Below are positions 20,705 to 29,393 of a DNA stretch of 64,000 bases, one piece after another. Where the stretch lies: contig NZ_VYKL01000015.1 in the NCBI RefSeq assembly GCF_008710145.1, positions 744,001 to 808,000 on the forward strand, written 5' to 3'. This DNA comes from Niallia endozanthoxylica. Its GTDB lineage: Bacteria; Bacillota; Bacilli; Bacillales; Cytobacillaceae. Numbering within the stretch: the stretch's first letter is position 1; every line of letters begins with the position of its first letter. The position numbers and the translations under genes are program-made. The notes beneath the pieces were generated by a model, which made no database searches, had not been told where the DNA came from, and saw nothing but the letters and a program-made list of their open reading frames with translations.

Positions 20705-23029
20705 CTATGGGTGATGAACTGAAAAGGTGCCTGACTCTTTATTAAATGTGAATGTAATGGCCCCAGTTATATCTGTTCTTAGAATATTTATTTTCTTTCT
20801 TTCTAATCGTTCAATTACCTCAGGATGCGGATGCCCAAAGGAGTTATTTTTACCTGCAGAAATAACAGCCATTTTAGGTGCGATTTGTTCAAGGAATAGC
20901 TCTGTTGTTGATGAATGACTTCCATGGTGACCAACCTTTAAAACATCTGCAGATAGTTGAGGATATTTTTGCATCAGAACTAACTCCCCCTCCTTCTCTA
21001 AATCTCCCGTAAAGAGCCAGGAAGTCTTCCCTAGAACTGTGTACAGAACAATAGATGCATTATTGCTTGTTAACGTACTATTCTCTTTAGGAGACAATAT
21101 ATAAAAACGATTTTCATCAACCTGCCAGCTTTCACCTTCATGAACATACCTGATTGCCGTTTGTTTTTGCTGCCCCAATTGAATCAATTCAGCTTCTAAA
21201 CTGCTTCTATTCTTTATATCCGGTAATACGATTTCACGAACCTTTAACTCTCTCATAACAGCTTTTGCACCGCCCACATGGTCTGCATCCCCATGTGTCA
21301 GTATCAGCTTATCAATCGTAGTGACTCCCTTACTTTTTAAAAATGGAACGACCGTATCCTCTCCTACTTCATATCCATCATTTACTTGTTGCCAGGGCTT
21401 TTTTTCAAATGAGATAGTTCCGCCTGTATCAATTAAATAATGCCCCTTACCATAGGGAAGTCTTATATAAATACTATCACCCTGTCCAACATCCAAAAAG
21501 GTAACTTCTCCTTGAGAGGAAAAGTTTGTCACAGCCCATTGTCCAATACAGAGAGTACATGGCAGCAAAAAAAGCAGAAGTTTCCTTACTCCAGATACGC
21601 CCTTCTCCCACAAAACAAAAAATAAAAAAATCCCCCAACAGTATAAGAAAACTAGCGGCAGTGACGGCCTGCCTAGGATTACCGTATTCCATGGCAGCAT
21701 GGAGATTTTCTCCGTTACTTGATTTGTGAAAATAATTAGTAAATCTAAAGGTTTTAGCAAAGGATTTACGATGCTTCCAAATAATAAATGAAACAGAAAA
21801 CCAAATAATACATATGGAAGTAAAATAACATTAAAGAGTGGAATATAAAGCAGATTGACAAGGAGAGAAATAATAGAGAACTCAAAAAAGAAATATAAAA
21901 GCAGCGGAGCCGTAATAATCATAGATAGGAATGAAGTTACCAGCAAAAGCGAAATGGGATGTTCGTTCCTCTTTAAAATATAAAATGATGAAATAAGCAA
22001 GGCGAAGGTTACTAAAAAGGATAACTGAAAACCAATATTGAATATGGCTAATGGTGACACGAACAAGTAAAGAAGAAACGTCAAGCTAATAGCATCAAGA
22101 GGCGTAAGCTTACCATTCTTCCCCCATCTTTTCCCAATAAGCAAAAGCATCGTCATTAATACAGAACGATTAACCGAAGGAGAGGCACCAGTTAATATGC
22201 AGTAAACCGGCAAACAAACAATAAGCATCACAAAGCTTTTTTCCCTCGTTATTCCCATACGCAGAAGAAGAAAATTTACTATCGCTACAATAATTGCAAT
22301 GTGAAGACCGGAAATGGCTAATAAATGAACAAGGCCAAGATTTCGATAATCATCCATTGTATCAGATGAAAGTAAATCACTTGTACCGAAAAGCAATGCG
22401 GCAGCTAATGGTACGGTTTCCTTTGGGAAATATGCTTGTAAATAATGAATACCATCAGCACGAATTTTTCTTAATATCGTTAAAAAACTAGGCTTTGGCC
22501 TGCATGTATCCATGTCCAATTGTTCAGGTTTAAGTATCCAATAGATGTGATTTTGTTGGAGATATTTTTTATAATCGAAGGCATTTTCATTAGTGGATGA
22601 GGAAGGCTCTTCAAGCTTTCCTTTTACGCGGCAGACTATCCCAGGGGAAAGTTTTTTCTGAAGTATTTGTTTCTCTTTTGCTGAACGAATTCGATATCTT
22701 ACTATGAGAGTCTCTGATGTTACCCGATCAAAGGCCTTTATCGTAAGCCGATCTCCTTCTATTTTTCCAATTTCATTAAAATGGAGTTCAAACCATTGTT
22801 CATTTCCTGTCAAATGTGTTTTGTTATTAGCAATCTCAACTTCAGATCTTACAAAAAAGACAACGAAAAAAAGGATAGTAGCTATTACCTGAATTAACCG
22901 ATACTTCTTATTTTTTATTAGAAAGATGAGATATAAACAAAAGATAATAAAATGTACTATGAAATTTTGAAATGAAGCCATTATCCCTAGAAAGGCAGCA
23001 GCTGCATAAAATACGCCCATATTATTCAT
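20705..23029 (-). CDS. comEC: Competence DNA-uptake channel ComEC
   Basis: A 774-residue membrane protein that carries single-stranded DNA across the membrane during transformation. An N-terminal group of helices and an OB-like extracellular domain are followed by the competence core (LLFGTSDLLSSDTMDDYRNLGLVHLLAISGLHIAI near 215-250) with many helices. A C-terminal metallo-beta-lactamase-like domain has LDVGQGDSIYIRLPYG and THGDADHVGG, probably the nuclease. AGAGGAG before the ATG at 23029 makes that start better than the frame start at 23050. It is the last gene of the comE operon and complete. Confidence 0.94.
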   Translation of the reverse strand: MNNMGVFYAAAAFLGIMASFQNFIVHFIIFCLYLIFLIKNKKYRLIQVIATILFFVVFFVRSEVEIANNKTHLTGNEQWFELHFNEIGKIEGDRLTIKAFDRVTSETLIVRYRIRSAKEKQILQKKLSPGIVCRVKGKLEEPSSSTNENAFDYKKYLQQNHIYWILKPEQLDMDTCRPKPSFLTILRKIRADGIHYLQAYFPKETVPLAAALLFGTSDLLSSDTMDDYRNLGLVHLLAISGLHIAIIVAIVNFLLLRMGITREKSFVMLIVCLPVYCILTGASPSVNRSVLMTMLLLIGKRWGKNGKLTPLDAISLTFLLYLFVSPLAIFNIGFQLSFLVTFALLISSFYILKRNEHPISLLLVTSFLSMIITAPLLLYFFFEFSIISLLVNLLYIPLFNVILLPYVLFGFLFHLLFGSIVNPLLKPLDLLIIFTNQVTEKISMLPWNTVILGRPSLPLVFLYCWGIFLFFVLWEKGVSGVRKLLLFLLPCTLCIGQWAVTNFSSQGEVTFLDVGQGDSIYIRLPYGKGHYLIDTGGTISFEKKPWQQVNDGYEVGEDTVVPFLKSKGVTTIDKLILTHGDADHVGGAKAVMRELKVREIVLPDIKNRSSLEAELIQLGQQKQTAIRYVHEGESWQVDENRFYILSPKENSTLTSNNASIVLYTVLGKTSWLFTGDLEKEGELVLMQKYPQLSADVLKVGHHGSHSSTTELFLEQIAPKMAVISAGKNNSFGHPHPEVIERLERKKINILRTDITGAITFTFNKESGTFSVHHP

Positions 23030-23068
23030 ATATTTCTTCTCCTCTGACATATGGAATGCTTTAGGAGT

Positions 23069-23178
23069 TGTCCCATAAGGTGTCTGGCATTTACTATTTA
23101 TCTATGTCCAGTGCGATTTTACGCAACGTGATACCCGAATACTTTATGGTGGTGCCTGACACCTTTGCTTTTGGGACA
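23069..23178. repeat. Palindromic intergenic element with GGTGTC-GGCA arms between comEB and comEC
   Basis: AAGGTGTCTGGCA (23077-23089) is complementary, with one mismatch, to TGCCTGACACCTT (23153-23165). Outside it TGTCCCA and TGGGACA also pair. The whole 110-base segment can fold on itself. Single half-motifs of this type also occur near 45935, 54770 and 59208. Confidence 0.65.
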
Positions 23179-23210
23179 TTCCCTTTTCTCCCTGCATAAC
23201 AAAGAAAAAC

Positions 23211-23639
23211 CTACGATTCCTTGCTAGGCAGATGAACCACTTCAATATCTTTTAAAAAGAAATCATTCCATTTGTTTGGATAAGCATCCCGATAAACAAT
23301 TCTAGCAATTCCAGACTGAGCAAGAGTTTTGGCACACTTCTCACATGGTTCATGTGTTACATAAGCTGTAGCACCTTTTAACAGACCTCGATCAGCATGA
23401 AGGACAGCATTCTCTTCAGCGTGAAGAGTTCGGATACACCGGCCTTGCTCGTTAATTAAACACCCAACATCTTCACAATGATCATGACCATGAATAGAGC
23501 CATTATAACCTGTTGATGCAATGTGTTTATCCTTCACAATAACACATCCTACATGTAGTCTTGGACAGGTAGAACGTGTCCCAACCTCTTCTGCAATGTC
23601 TAAAAAATAATCATCCCAGCTTTTTCTTGTCATTGTCAT
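23211..23639 (-). CDS. comEB: dCMP deaminase / ComEB
   Basis: A 142-residue zinc deaminase. The metal-binding motifs HAEENAV (near residues 74-80) and PCEKCAK (near 99-105), with the substrate motif GYNGSIHGHDHC, mark the dCMP deaminase family. In B. subtilis ComEB sits in the comE operon but is dispensable for uptake; dCMP deaminase makes dUMP for thymidylate. The start MTMTRKSWDDY has only a weak ribosome-binding site (AGCAGAGAATAATC). The sequence just upstream is the end of the inserted TnpB element, so the native leader may have been lost. Confidence 0.93.
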   Translation of the reverse strand: MTMTRKSWDDYFLDIAEEVGTRSTCPRLHVGCVIVKDKHIASTGYNGSIHGHDHCEDVGCLINEQGRCIRTLHAEENAVLHADRGLLKGATAYVTHEPCEKCAKTLAQSGIARIVYRDAYPNKWNDFFLKDIEVVHLPSKES

Positions 23640-23683
23640 GATTATTCTCTGCTACTAAAAACATAGACAAAAGTATTTATTCA

Positions 23684-23806
23684 TCTACGCTAGACAAATT
23701 CCTGCTTCTACGTGTCCCGTCCCGCCGCTTGCCCGCTACTACGGTTGATATAACACTCCACAGGCGTCAATTCCGATCTAGCCGACCGTACATATACACA
23801 GATTAG
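23684..23806 (-). ncRNA. Omega RNA (reRNA) at the right end of the TnpB element
   Basis: The sequence just past the tnpB stop carries features found in TnpB-associated omega RNAs: TTGACGCCTGTGGAGTG near 23750-23766 and, about 60 bases later, GTAGAAGCAGGAAT near 23697-23710. Between them is a GC-rich, foldable stretch. In this transposon group the scaffold is read from the same strand as tnpB and overlaps its 3' end, and the guide is whatever lies beyond the right end. The exact right end is not certain; a TCTA-GCG-TAGA mini-hairpin near 23684-23694 is the best candidate. Confidence 0.75.
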
Positions 23807-24961
23807 TTAAGTTAAAACTGTGTATTCTTTTGCGTACTTCAGATTTAAAGAGGCATTAAAATCTCGATCCAATTCAGTATCACAAGTATCACATGTAAAA
23901 TTTCGTTCAGATAAGCTTAACTTCACTTTCTTATGCTCACAATAAGAACAAAGCTTAGAAGATGGATAGAATCGGTCGACTTGTCTAAGCTCAATTCCGT
24001 ACTGCTTACATTTAGAAGTAAGCCATTCTTTAAAATAGTAGAAGCGTTGCCCCGCGACCGCTTTGGATACATGTCGATTTTTCATCAGGCCTTTCACATT
24101 TAAATCCTCAATCGTGATATAAGCCGGCTTGGTTTTCACCAGCTGATTGACCACCAATCGAACATATTCTTTTCGAATATTGGCTAGTCTAGCGTGCAGT
24201 TTTTGAACTTTTATCAGTTGCTGTTGCCTGTTTTTAGCGCAGAATTCACCTCTCTTTCGATTTTTATTTAGTTCATAACTACGACTCATTTTCCTTTGCT
24301 GCCTTTTTAAATTCTTTTCCAGTTTCTTGACCTTCTGTGTTTGATTGATATTCTTAAACGTCTGATGATGACTGCATATAGCAAAATCCGTAATCCCTAA
24401 ATCAACCCCGATTCCATCATGAACCGGAATCTGACTCTCTTGTTTTTGTTCCACCTCACACAAAACAGAGAGATAGTACCGATTGGCCTTTTGTGACACA
24501 GTACAACTGGAAACCTTTGCGTTAGAAGGAATATAACCATATTCCTTTAATTGAACCCATCCAAGTGTAGGAATCTTGATGCGATGACGCTCCACTAACA
24601 AATCGGTCGGATTATTCTTTGGAAAATAGGTTTTCACCTCTTGATGTTTCTTTTTCTTTACCTTAGGCAACTGAGCTATTCCTTTGAAAAAGTTTTTAAA
24701 GGCTTGATCTCCATTCATAATGGACTTCTTCACCGCTTTACTGGATACGTCTTTAATCCAAAAATCCGTTTGTTTCGTGTGAACGTGATTCAACCACTTG
24801 GAAAAATCATAGCCTGACAAGTGCTTACCTGTGTCTTTATAATGTTTTTGCGCAGTAGTAAGATAGAGATTGTAAACATACCGACAAACACCGATGGTTT
24901 GATGGACTTTTTGCTGCTGTTTTTCATTTAAAAGAATTTCTGTCCTATAGGCTTTTTTCAT
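23807..24961 (-). CDS. tnpB: RNA-guided endonuclease TnpB (IS200/IS605, IS1341-type)
   Basis: A 384-residue TnpB of usual size. The N-terminal domain (LNEKQQQKVHQTIGVCRYVYNLYL) is followed by a RuvC-like nuclease with all three acidic residues visible: D187 in GVDLGIT, E285 in TIEDLNVKG, D367 in LDRDFNASLN. The zinc finger CSYC...CDTC (338, 341, 357, 360) lies between the last two motifs. TnpB uses the omega RNA to cut donor sites and keep the element after transposition. No TnpA is present, so the element cannot move alone. The start has a GGGGGG site. It splits the comE operon between comEA and comEB, in the same direction. Confidence 0.95.
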   Translation of the reverse strand: MKKAYRTEILLNEKQQQKVHQTIGVCRYVYNLYLTTAQKHYKDTGKHLSGYDFSKWLNHVHTKQTDFWIKDVSSKAVKKSIMNGDQAFKNFFKGIAQLPKVKKKKHQEVKTYFPKNNPTDLLVERHRIKIPTLGWVQLKEYGYIPSNAKVSSCTVSQKANRYYLSVLCEVEQKQESQIPVHDGIGVDLGITDFAICSHHQTFKNINQTQKVKKLEKNLKRQQRKMSRSYELNKNRKRGEFCAKNRQQQLIKVQKLHARLANIRKEYVRLVVNQLVKTKPAYITIEDLNVKGLMKNRHVSKAVAGQRFYYFKEWLTSKCKQYGIELRQVDRFYPSSKLCSYCEHKKVKLSLSERNFTCDTCDTELDRDFNASLNLKYAKEYTVLT

Positions 24962-24986
24962 GATTATCCCCCCTTTATGCTTACCT

Positions 24987-25014
24987 ATTTTATAGTTCTA
25001 TTTTACTATAAAAT
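24987..25014. repeat. Foldback hairpin before tnpB, possible left end
   Basis: ATTTTATAGT (24987-24996) is exactly complementary to 25005-25014 with an 8-base loop. It lies 26 bases before the tnpB start. IS200/IS605 ends carry subterminal hairpins, so this may mark the left end or overlap the tnpB promoter. The rest of the 292-base gap to comEA is A/T-rich with no open frame or clear signal that I can see. Confidence 0.5.
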
Positions 25015-25253
25015 ACAAGAGAGATGATGGAATATTTATCATAAAAGGACCTAAATAGAAAGGTTATATGGATGGATTCCTAAACGATAAAGCAGGATTA
25101 TAAATGAAAGAAAGAATCAAACAAATTATTATAAAGTATATTTGATTACTTTTATATCTATTTGTATACATTTTTAACTACTGTTTCACAACTTCTTCTA
25201 TTCCTAAACAATTTCTCCCGATATTGTATCATGACTATTCTACTTGTACTATC

Positions 25254-25913
25254 CTAGTTCACGCTGATATGCTCCTTTAGTTTCTCAAATGTCTTCTCTC
25301 CAATCCCGCTAATCTCCATTAACTCTTCAATGTTTTGAAAACGGCCATTCGTTTCACGATACTCCATAATAGCAGCTGCCTTTGATGGTCCTACTCCAGG
25401 CAATGTTTCTAATTCTGATTCAGAAGCTGTATTAAGATTGACCAGAGCCTTCCCCTGAACTGCATCAGCCGCTGGAATACTTCCCTGACCCCCCGCTGTC
25501 ACTTGACTATCTTCTCCTATCATTGGAATATACAAAACCATTTCATCAACAACCTTCATTGCAAAATTAATTTTTTGTTGATCGGCTGTTTCGAGCAGTC
25601 CCCCTGCTTGATTAATAAGATTCTGAACACGATCTCCAGATAAGGCCTCATATACCCCAGGAGCCGCAACGGCTCCTTTCACATCAATCAATATCCTTTC
25701 CTTCTCTTCCGTTATCCCTTCTATTTCCGTTTCTTCCTGTTCATCCTCAAGAAGCCCTTTATCTTCAATTTCCATCCAATCACTATTAACTGCCTTATTA
25801 GAAAGATTTTTCTCTGAAGGAACAAGAAAATAAATGACAATCGTTAAAACAACCAAAGTTGCAATCAATAGGTACATTTTATTGCCTTTTAGCCAATCTA
25901 TCACATCAAACAT
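25254..25913 (-). CDS. comEA: Competence DNA receptor ComEA
   Basis: A 219-residue membrane-anchored DNA-binding protein. One membrane segment (MYLLIATLVVLTIVIYFLV) is followed by an acidic linker, a SLBB-like domain (ILIDVKGAVAAPGVYEA) and a C-terminal double helix-hairpin-helix domain (LVNLNTASESELETLPGVGPSKAAAIMEYR...GIGEKTFEKLKEHI). It binds double-stranded DNA outside the cell and passes it to ComEC. The first codon is not certain: GGAAAGG lies very close to the ATG at 25913, and a GTG four codons on is possible. It leads the comE operon, now interrupted by tnpB. Confidence 0.93.
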   Translation of the reverse strand: MFDVIDWLKGNKMYLLIATLVVLTIVIYFLVPSEKNLSNKAVNSDWMEIEDKGLLEDEQEETEIEGITEEKERILIDVKGAVAAPGVYEALSGDRVQNLINQAGGLLETADQQKINFAMKVVDEMVLYIPMIGEDSQVTAGGQGSIPAADAVQGKALVNLNTASESELETLPGVGPSKAAAIMEYRETNGRFQNIEELMEISGIGEKTFEKLKEHISVN

Positions 25914-26014
25914 TCCTTTCCACTTAAAATATAGGGTTCTTTTGAATAAGCATAAATCCAAAAATTTTCACATAGCATGTTATGAGAGTGGGTCTGTAAA
26001 GGAGGGATGGAACA

Positions 26015-26839
26015 ATGGATGTCGGGATCATCGGAACAGGGAATATGGGGAGAATCTTAACAGAAGCATTAGTGGATGGAAAGGCCGTTTCCCCTTCCTC
26101 CATGATGATTACAAATAGAACCATTTCAAAGGCTTTTTCCATTAAACAACAATATCCGGAAATACAGCTAACGAAGAACATAGAGAAAATTGGTAAAATT
26201 TGTGATTTGATTTTTATTTGCGTAAAGCCACATGATGTGTATCCAGTAACGAAGAAGCTTCAACCTTATTTAACAAAAGAAAAATGTGTTATTTCCATTA
26301 CGAGCCCAATTAACGTAGATCAGTTGGAATCTGTACTCCCTTGTTCAGTTGCAAGAGTGATTCCAAGTATTACAAACAGGGCTCTCGCTGGGGTAACATT
26401 AGTTTCATTCGGGCAAAAATGTTCACAATTGTGGAAGGATTCGGTTGTTAACCTTTTTAATCATATTTCCACACCAGTTGAAATTTCCGAAGATATTACA
26501 AGGGTTGCTTCTGATATTGTTAGCTGTGGGCCAGCTTTTTTCAGCTATTTAACACAGCGTTTTATTCAGGCAGCCGTAAATGAAACAAAAATTGACCAAG
26601 AAAAAGCAACTATTTTAGCAAGTGAGATGTTAATCGGTTTAGGAGAGTTACTTCGGCAGGGGCATTACACACTGCCTACACTGCAAGAAAAGGTTTGCGT
26701 AAAAGGAGGCATTACAGGAGAAGGAATTAAAGTCTTAGAAAATGAACTAGGGGATGTGTTTGAACACGTTTTTCAGGCAACACATTTGAAATTTGAAGAT
26801 GATTTGGCAGAATTAAGGAGTCAGTATACCATTAAATAA
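26015..26839 (+). CDS. comER: ComER, pyrroline-5-carboxylate reductase-like protein
   Basis: A 274-residue protein of the P5C reductase family. It has the Rossmann motif DVGIIGTGNMGRILTEALV at residues 2-20 and the C-terminal dimer domain with GPAFFSYLTQ and VCVKGGITGEG. ComER lies opposite comEA in Bacillus, as here. It has been linked to sporulation and biofilm control, and real P5C reductase activity is doubtful. The ribosome-binding site AAAGGAGGG precedes the ATG. Complete; the starts of comER and comEA are about 100 bases apart, so their promoters share that gap. Confidence 0.9.
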   Translation: MDVGIIGTGNMGRILTEALVDGKAVSPSSMMITNRTISKAFSIKQQYPEIQLTKNIEKIGKICDLIFICVKPHDVYPVTKKLQPYLTKEKCVISITSPINVDQLESVLPCSVARVIPSITNRALAGVTLVSFGQKCSQLWKDSVVNLFNHISTPVEISEDITRVASDIVSCGPAFFSYLTQRFIQAAVNETKIDQEKATILASEMLIGLGELLRQGHYTLPTLQEKVCVKGGITGEGIKVLENELGDVFEHVFQATHLKFEDDLAELRSQYTIK

Positions 26840-26920
26840 TTCGCTAGAGAAAGCGCAATTCCTTCTAATCTTATCATTTTAGTTGTTAGAAATTTTTAAT
26901 CATTATTAAGGCACCTGCGA

Positions 26921-27116
26921 GATATGTTAACGAATAATATTGCTAGGTCGGATTTTTGACTCATCCGTGAGAAATGGATATTTCTCACGCCTTTCAGCTG
27001 TGCTGAAAGGTTGCTGTATGGTTAGGAAGCGACAAGGGAAAATGCATTTTCTCCAGTCACTTCCTAACCATACAGCTTTAGATGAGTCAAAAATAAACCC
27101 CGTAAATAAACAAAGC
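26921..27116. mobile_element. MITE-like element, family A, full copy 3 (inverted)
   Basis: A second nearly full-length copy, 196 bases, in the opposite orientation to copy 1. Its outer stem is GATTTTTGACTCATC (26951-26965) with GATGAGTCAAAAAT (27081-27094). Inside are the GTGAGAAATG, CTTTCAGC and long GCTGTATGGTTAGGAAG hairpins in reversed order. The long hairpin has several mismatches, so this copy is older than copy 1. It ends CAAAGC, the complement of the GCTTTG left end. It fills the gap between comER and yqeM, whose stops face each other. Confidence 0.85.
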
Positions 27117-27132
27117 TATTTAAAAAAACTAA

Positions 27133-27891
27133 TTATACTGTTTTATTCTGTTTCCGGGCTGTAAAGAAAATTCTTTCCGACTTTTCATTTGGCTTTGAAC
27201 CTAGAAAATCTGCTGAAACATCGAGAAGTTCAAAACCTGTTTCCCACAGCCATTGTTCATATTGCCGGGCAGAGAAAGTTCGTTGCAGATGAAGCTCATC
27301 ATAACGATGATATTGATTTGTCTGATTGTCAAGCTGAAAAAAAGTCAATTCATGTTCAACACTATTCGGGTGCTCACCTTCAAAGCATTGCCAAATATAG
27401 CTTACATCCTCACCATTATATGCGTACGTTTGGTCAATAAATAAAGTATTTATTTTGTTAATCGAATGAACATCAAACAGGAATAATCCTTCCGGCTTTA
27501 TATGTTGACATACTCTTTCAAACGTTTGGACAACTTCTCTTTCTGTTTGCAAATAATTAAGGGAATCGCAGAAAATGCCTATAATATCAAATTGATCCAA
27601 TCCTTCAAGCTCTGACATATCTTGCTCAACAAAAAACAGAGAATATCCTTTTTTTTCGGCCTTTTCTTTTGCTACTGCCAGCATATCTGCAGAAAGGTCA
27701 ACACCAGTCACATGATACCCTTCTTCAGCTAATTGAATGGATAATTCACCTGTCCCGCAAGCTAAATCTAATAAGTTCTTTCCTGTAACTCCATAAGAAG
27801 AAGCTTGTCTATTAATAAATCGAAGCCATTCTTGATAAGGCACATCCCTCATTAATTCATCATAAAGATAAGCGAACCTGCCATATGTCAT
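27133..27891 (-). CDS. yqeM: Class I SAM-dependent methyltransferase YqeM
   Basis: A 252-residue methyltransferase with the SAM-binding motif LLDLACGTGELSIQLAEEG (near residues 39-57), the acidic second motif VTGVDLSADMLAVAKEKA and a following FFVEQDMSEL. The substrate is not known, and no specificity domain is visible. It overlaps the rsfS stop by four bases (ATGA), so the two are translationally coupled and it ends the yqeG-to-yqeM operon. Complete. The same order occurs in B. subtilis. Confidence 0.9.
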   Translation of the reverse strand: MTYGRFAYLYDELMRDVPYQEWLRFINRQASSYGVTGKNLLDLACGTGELSIQLAEEGYHVTGVDLSADMLAVAKEKAEKKGYSLFFVEQDMSELEGLDQFDIIGIFCDSLNYLQTEREVVQTFERVCQHIKPEGLFLFDVHSINKINTLFIDQTYAYNGEDVSYIWQCFEGEHPNSVEHELTFFQLDNQTNQYHRYDELHLQRTFSARQYEQWLWETGFELLDVSADFLGSKPNEKSERIFFTARKQNKTV

Positions 27892-28244
27892 TGATTAAGC
27901 TCACTTTGGATGTTTTCAATCGGAGCATCTCCCCATAGACGTTCAAGGTTATAATAGCTTCTCTCATCCTTATGAAAAACATGTGCAACCACATCACCAA
28001 GGTCAACAAGAATCCATTTCGCTTCGTCGAAACCTTCCATACGTTTAATGGAAAACCCATTCTCTTCTACTTTTTCCTTCATTTCTCTGGCGATTGCCTG
28101 AACTTGCTTGTCAGAATTCCCATGACAGATAACAAAATAATCAGCCACAAGTGAAATACCTTTCATATTTAAAACTACAATTTCCTCTGCTCTTTTATCA
28201 TCCGCTGCTTTCACAGCTACCTCTAATAATTGCCGTTCATTCAT
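27888..28244 (-). CDS. rsfS: Ribosome silencing factor RsfS
   Basis: A 118-residue RsfS/Iojap protein (YqeL). Conserved features are DDKRAEEIVVLNMKGISLVADYFVICHGNSDKQVQAIA and the C-terminal WILVDLGDVVAHVFHKDERSYYNLERLWGDA. RsfS binds ribosomal protein L14 and blocks subunit joining when nutrients run low. It starts five bases after the yqeK stop with AAGGAGG and overlaps yqeM, so it is part of one operon. Confidence 0.96.
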   Translation of the reverse strand: MNERQLLEVAVKAADDKRAEEIVVLNMKGISLVADYFVICHGNSDKQVQAIAREMKEKVEENGFSIKRMEGFDEAKWILVDLGDVVAHVFHKDERSYYNLERLWGDAPIENIQSELNQ

Positions 28245-28248
28245 GTAA

Positions 28249-28812
28249 TCAATCCTCCTTTTTGACTAAATCATTATACGTAAGAAATGTGAGAGGAAAA
28301 ATACGCTGATTTTTCTTCAGCAAGAAAACAATAGTATTTTTAACTGCTTGTATTAGCGCTTGATTTAAATCATGATTAGCCATTTCCCTGACTTCCTCTA
28401 CGCCTGGAAAATGTCTTCCCGGTTCAATGTAATCAGCTAGATAAATAATTTTTTCTAGTATTGTCATATTTGGCCGGCCTGATGTATGGTAGCGAATGGC
28501 ATCAAGTACTTCAGAGTCTGTGATACCCGCCTCTTTTTCCGTCAAAAAGGCACCAACTGGCGCATGCCAAAGCTCACCATTATACTCAAGCAATTCTTTA
28601 TCCATTTTTTGTTCGATGATGATTGATTTCATTTCTGTTTTATCGCGGAACTTTGCATAATCATGAAAGATTGCTGCAAGCTCTGCCCTTTTTTCATCTG
28701 CTCCATATTTTCTAGCTAAAGTGACCGCTGTCTCCATTACTCCCAAGGTGTGTTGATATCGATGCTCTGTGAGCTGTTTTTTAACTATCTCAAGTGCTTC
28801 TTCACGTTTCAT
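28249..28812 (-). CDS. yqeK: HD-domain hydrolase YqeK (diadenosine tetraphosphatase)
   Basis: A 187-residue HD-domain phosphohydrolase. The motif order is H in HRYQHTLGVMETAV (near 17-30), then HD in LAAIFHDYAKF (near 55-65), H in WHAPVGAF, and YLADYIEPGR. This fits symmetrical Ap4A hydrolases that give two ADP and use iron. A longer frame from 28857 is rejected because AGGAGAA precedes the ATG at 28812. It overlaps the end of nadD by 11 bases, so the two are coupled, a standard arrangement. Confidence 0.94.
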   Translation of the reverse strand: MKREEALEIVKKQLTEHRYQHTLGVMETAVTLARKYGADEKRAELAAIFHDYAKFRDKTEMKSIIIEQKMDKELLEYNGELWHAPVGAFLTEKEAGITDSEVLDAIRYHTSGRPNMTILEKIIYLADYIEPGRHFPGVEEVREMANHDLNQALIQAVKNTIVFLLKKNQRIFPLTFLTYNDLVKKED

Positions 28813-29368
28813 ATAATCGATTCTCCTCAATATATTCCCTAACCGATTCCGGAACAAGGTAAAAGATACTTTTCCCTTCTTTTAAGCGATCTCTAATCAT
28901 TAAAGAGGAGATTTCAACATTTGGTACATCGACATAAGTGATTGGATAATCTGATTCTTTGTTATATTCAGGTCTATTGACACCGACAAACGTTACAACT
29001 TTCACCAATTCATCAATTTTATACCAATTCGGCAAATACTCAATCATATCCGCACCAATAATGAAATAAAAGCGATAATTATACTTCTTCGTTAAAAGCA
29101 TCATCGTATCATATGTATAGGACCTGCCCGGACGTTCAAGCTCAATTGATTGCAGCTTAAACTTTGGATTACTGGCAATGGCCCTCTGAACCATCTCTGA
29201 CCGATGATGACCGCTCACCCCGTTTAACGTCTCCTTATGAGGCGGTTCCTGATTCGGCATAAACCATATTTCATCGAAATTCAATTTTACTTGCACTTCA
29301 TTAGCAATAATTAGATGTCCTATATGAGGCGGGTTAAATGTCCCCCCTAAAATACCAATTCTTTTCAG
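28802..29368 (-). CDS. nadD: Nicotinate-nucleotide adenylyltransferase NadD, with a CTG start
   Basis: A 188-residue enzyme that makes deamido-NAD from nicotinate mononucleotide and ATP. The N-terminal nucleotidyltransferase motif GGTFNPPHIGH lies at residues 8-18, and the second motif SSLMIRDRLKEGKSIFYLVPESV near 155-177. Starting at the first ATG (29296) would remove the GGTFNPPH motif, so the gene must begin earlier. A TGA stop lies three codons before the CTG at 29368, and the only candidate start between is CTG. AGGAGA lies about ten bases before it. Family members are about 189 residues, which agrees. Confidence 0.9.
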   Translation of the reverse strand: MKRIGILGGTFNPPHIGHLIIANEVQVKLNFDEIWFMPNQEPPHKETLNGVSGHHRSEMVQRAIASNPKFKLQSIELERPGRSYTYDTMMLLTKKYNYRFYFIIGADMIEYLPNWYKIDELVKVVTFVGVNRPEYNKESDYPITYVDVPNVEISSLMIRDRLKEGKSIFYLVPESVREYIEENRLYET

Positions 29369-29393
29369 AGAAAATCATCTCCTATCCAAAAAA

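Noticed and set aside
26940..27164. Plus-strand frame across family A copy 3
   Set aside because: Not conserved among copies of the element and lacks a ribosome-binding site.
29296..29298. First ATG of nadD as its start
   Set aside because: It would remove the nucleotide-binding GGTFNPPHIGH motif, which is intact upstream in the same frame.
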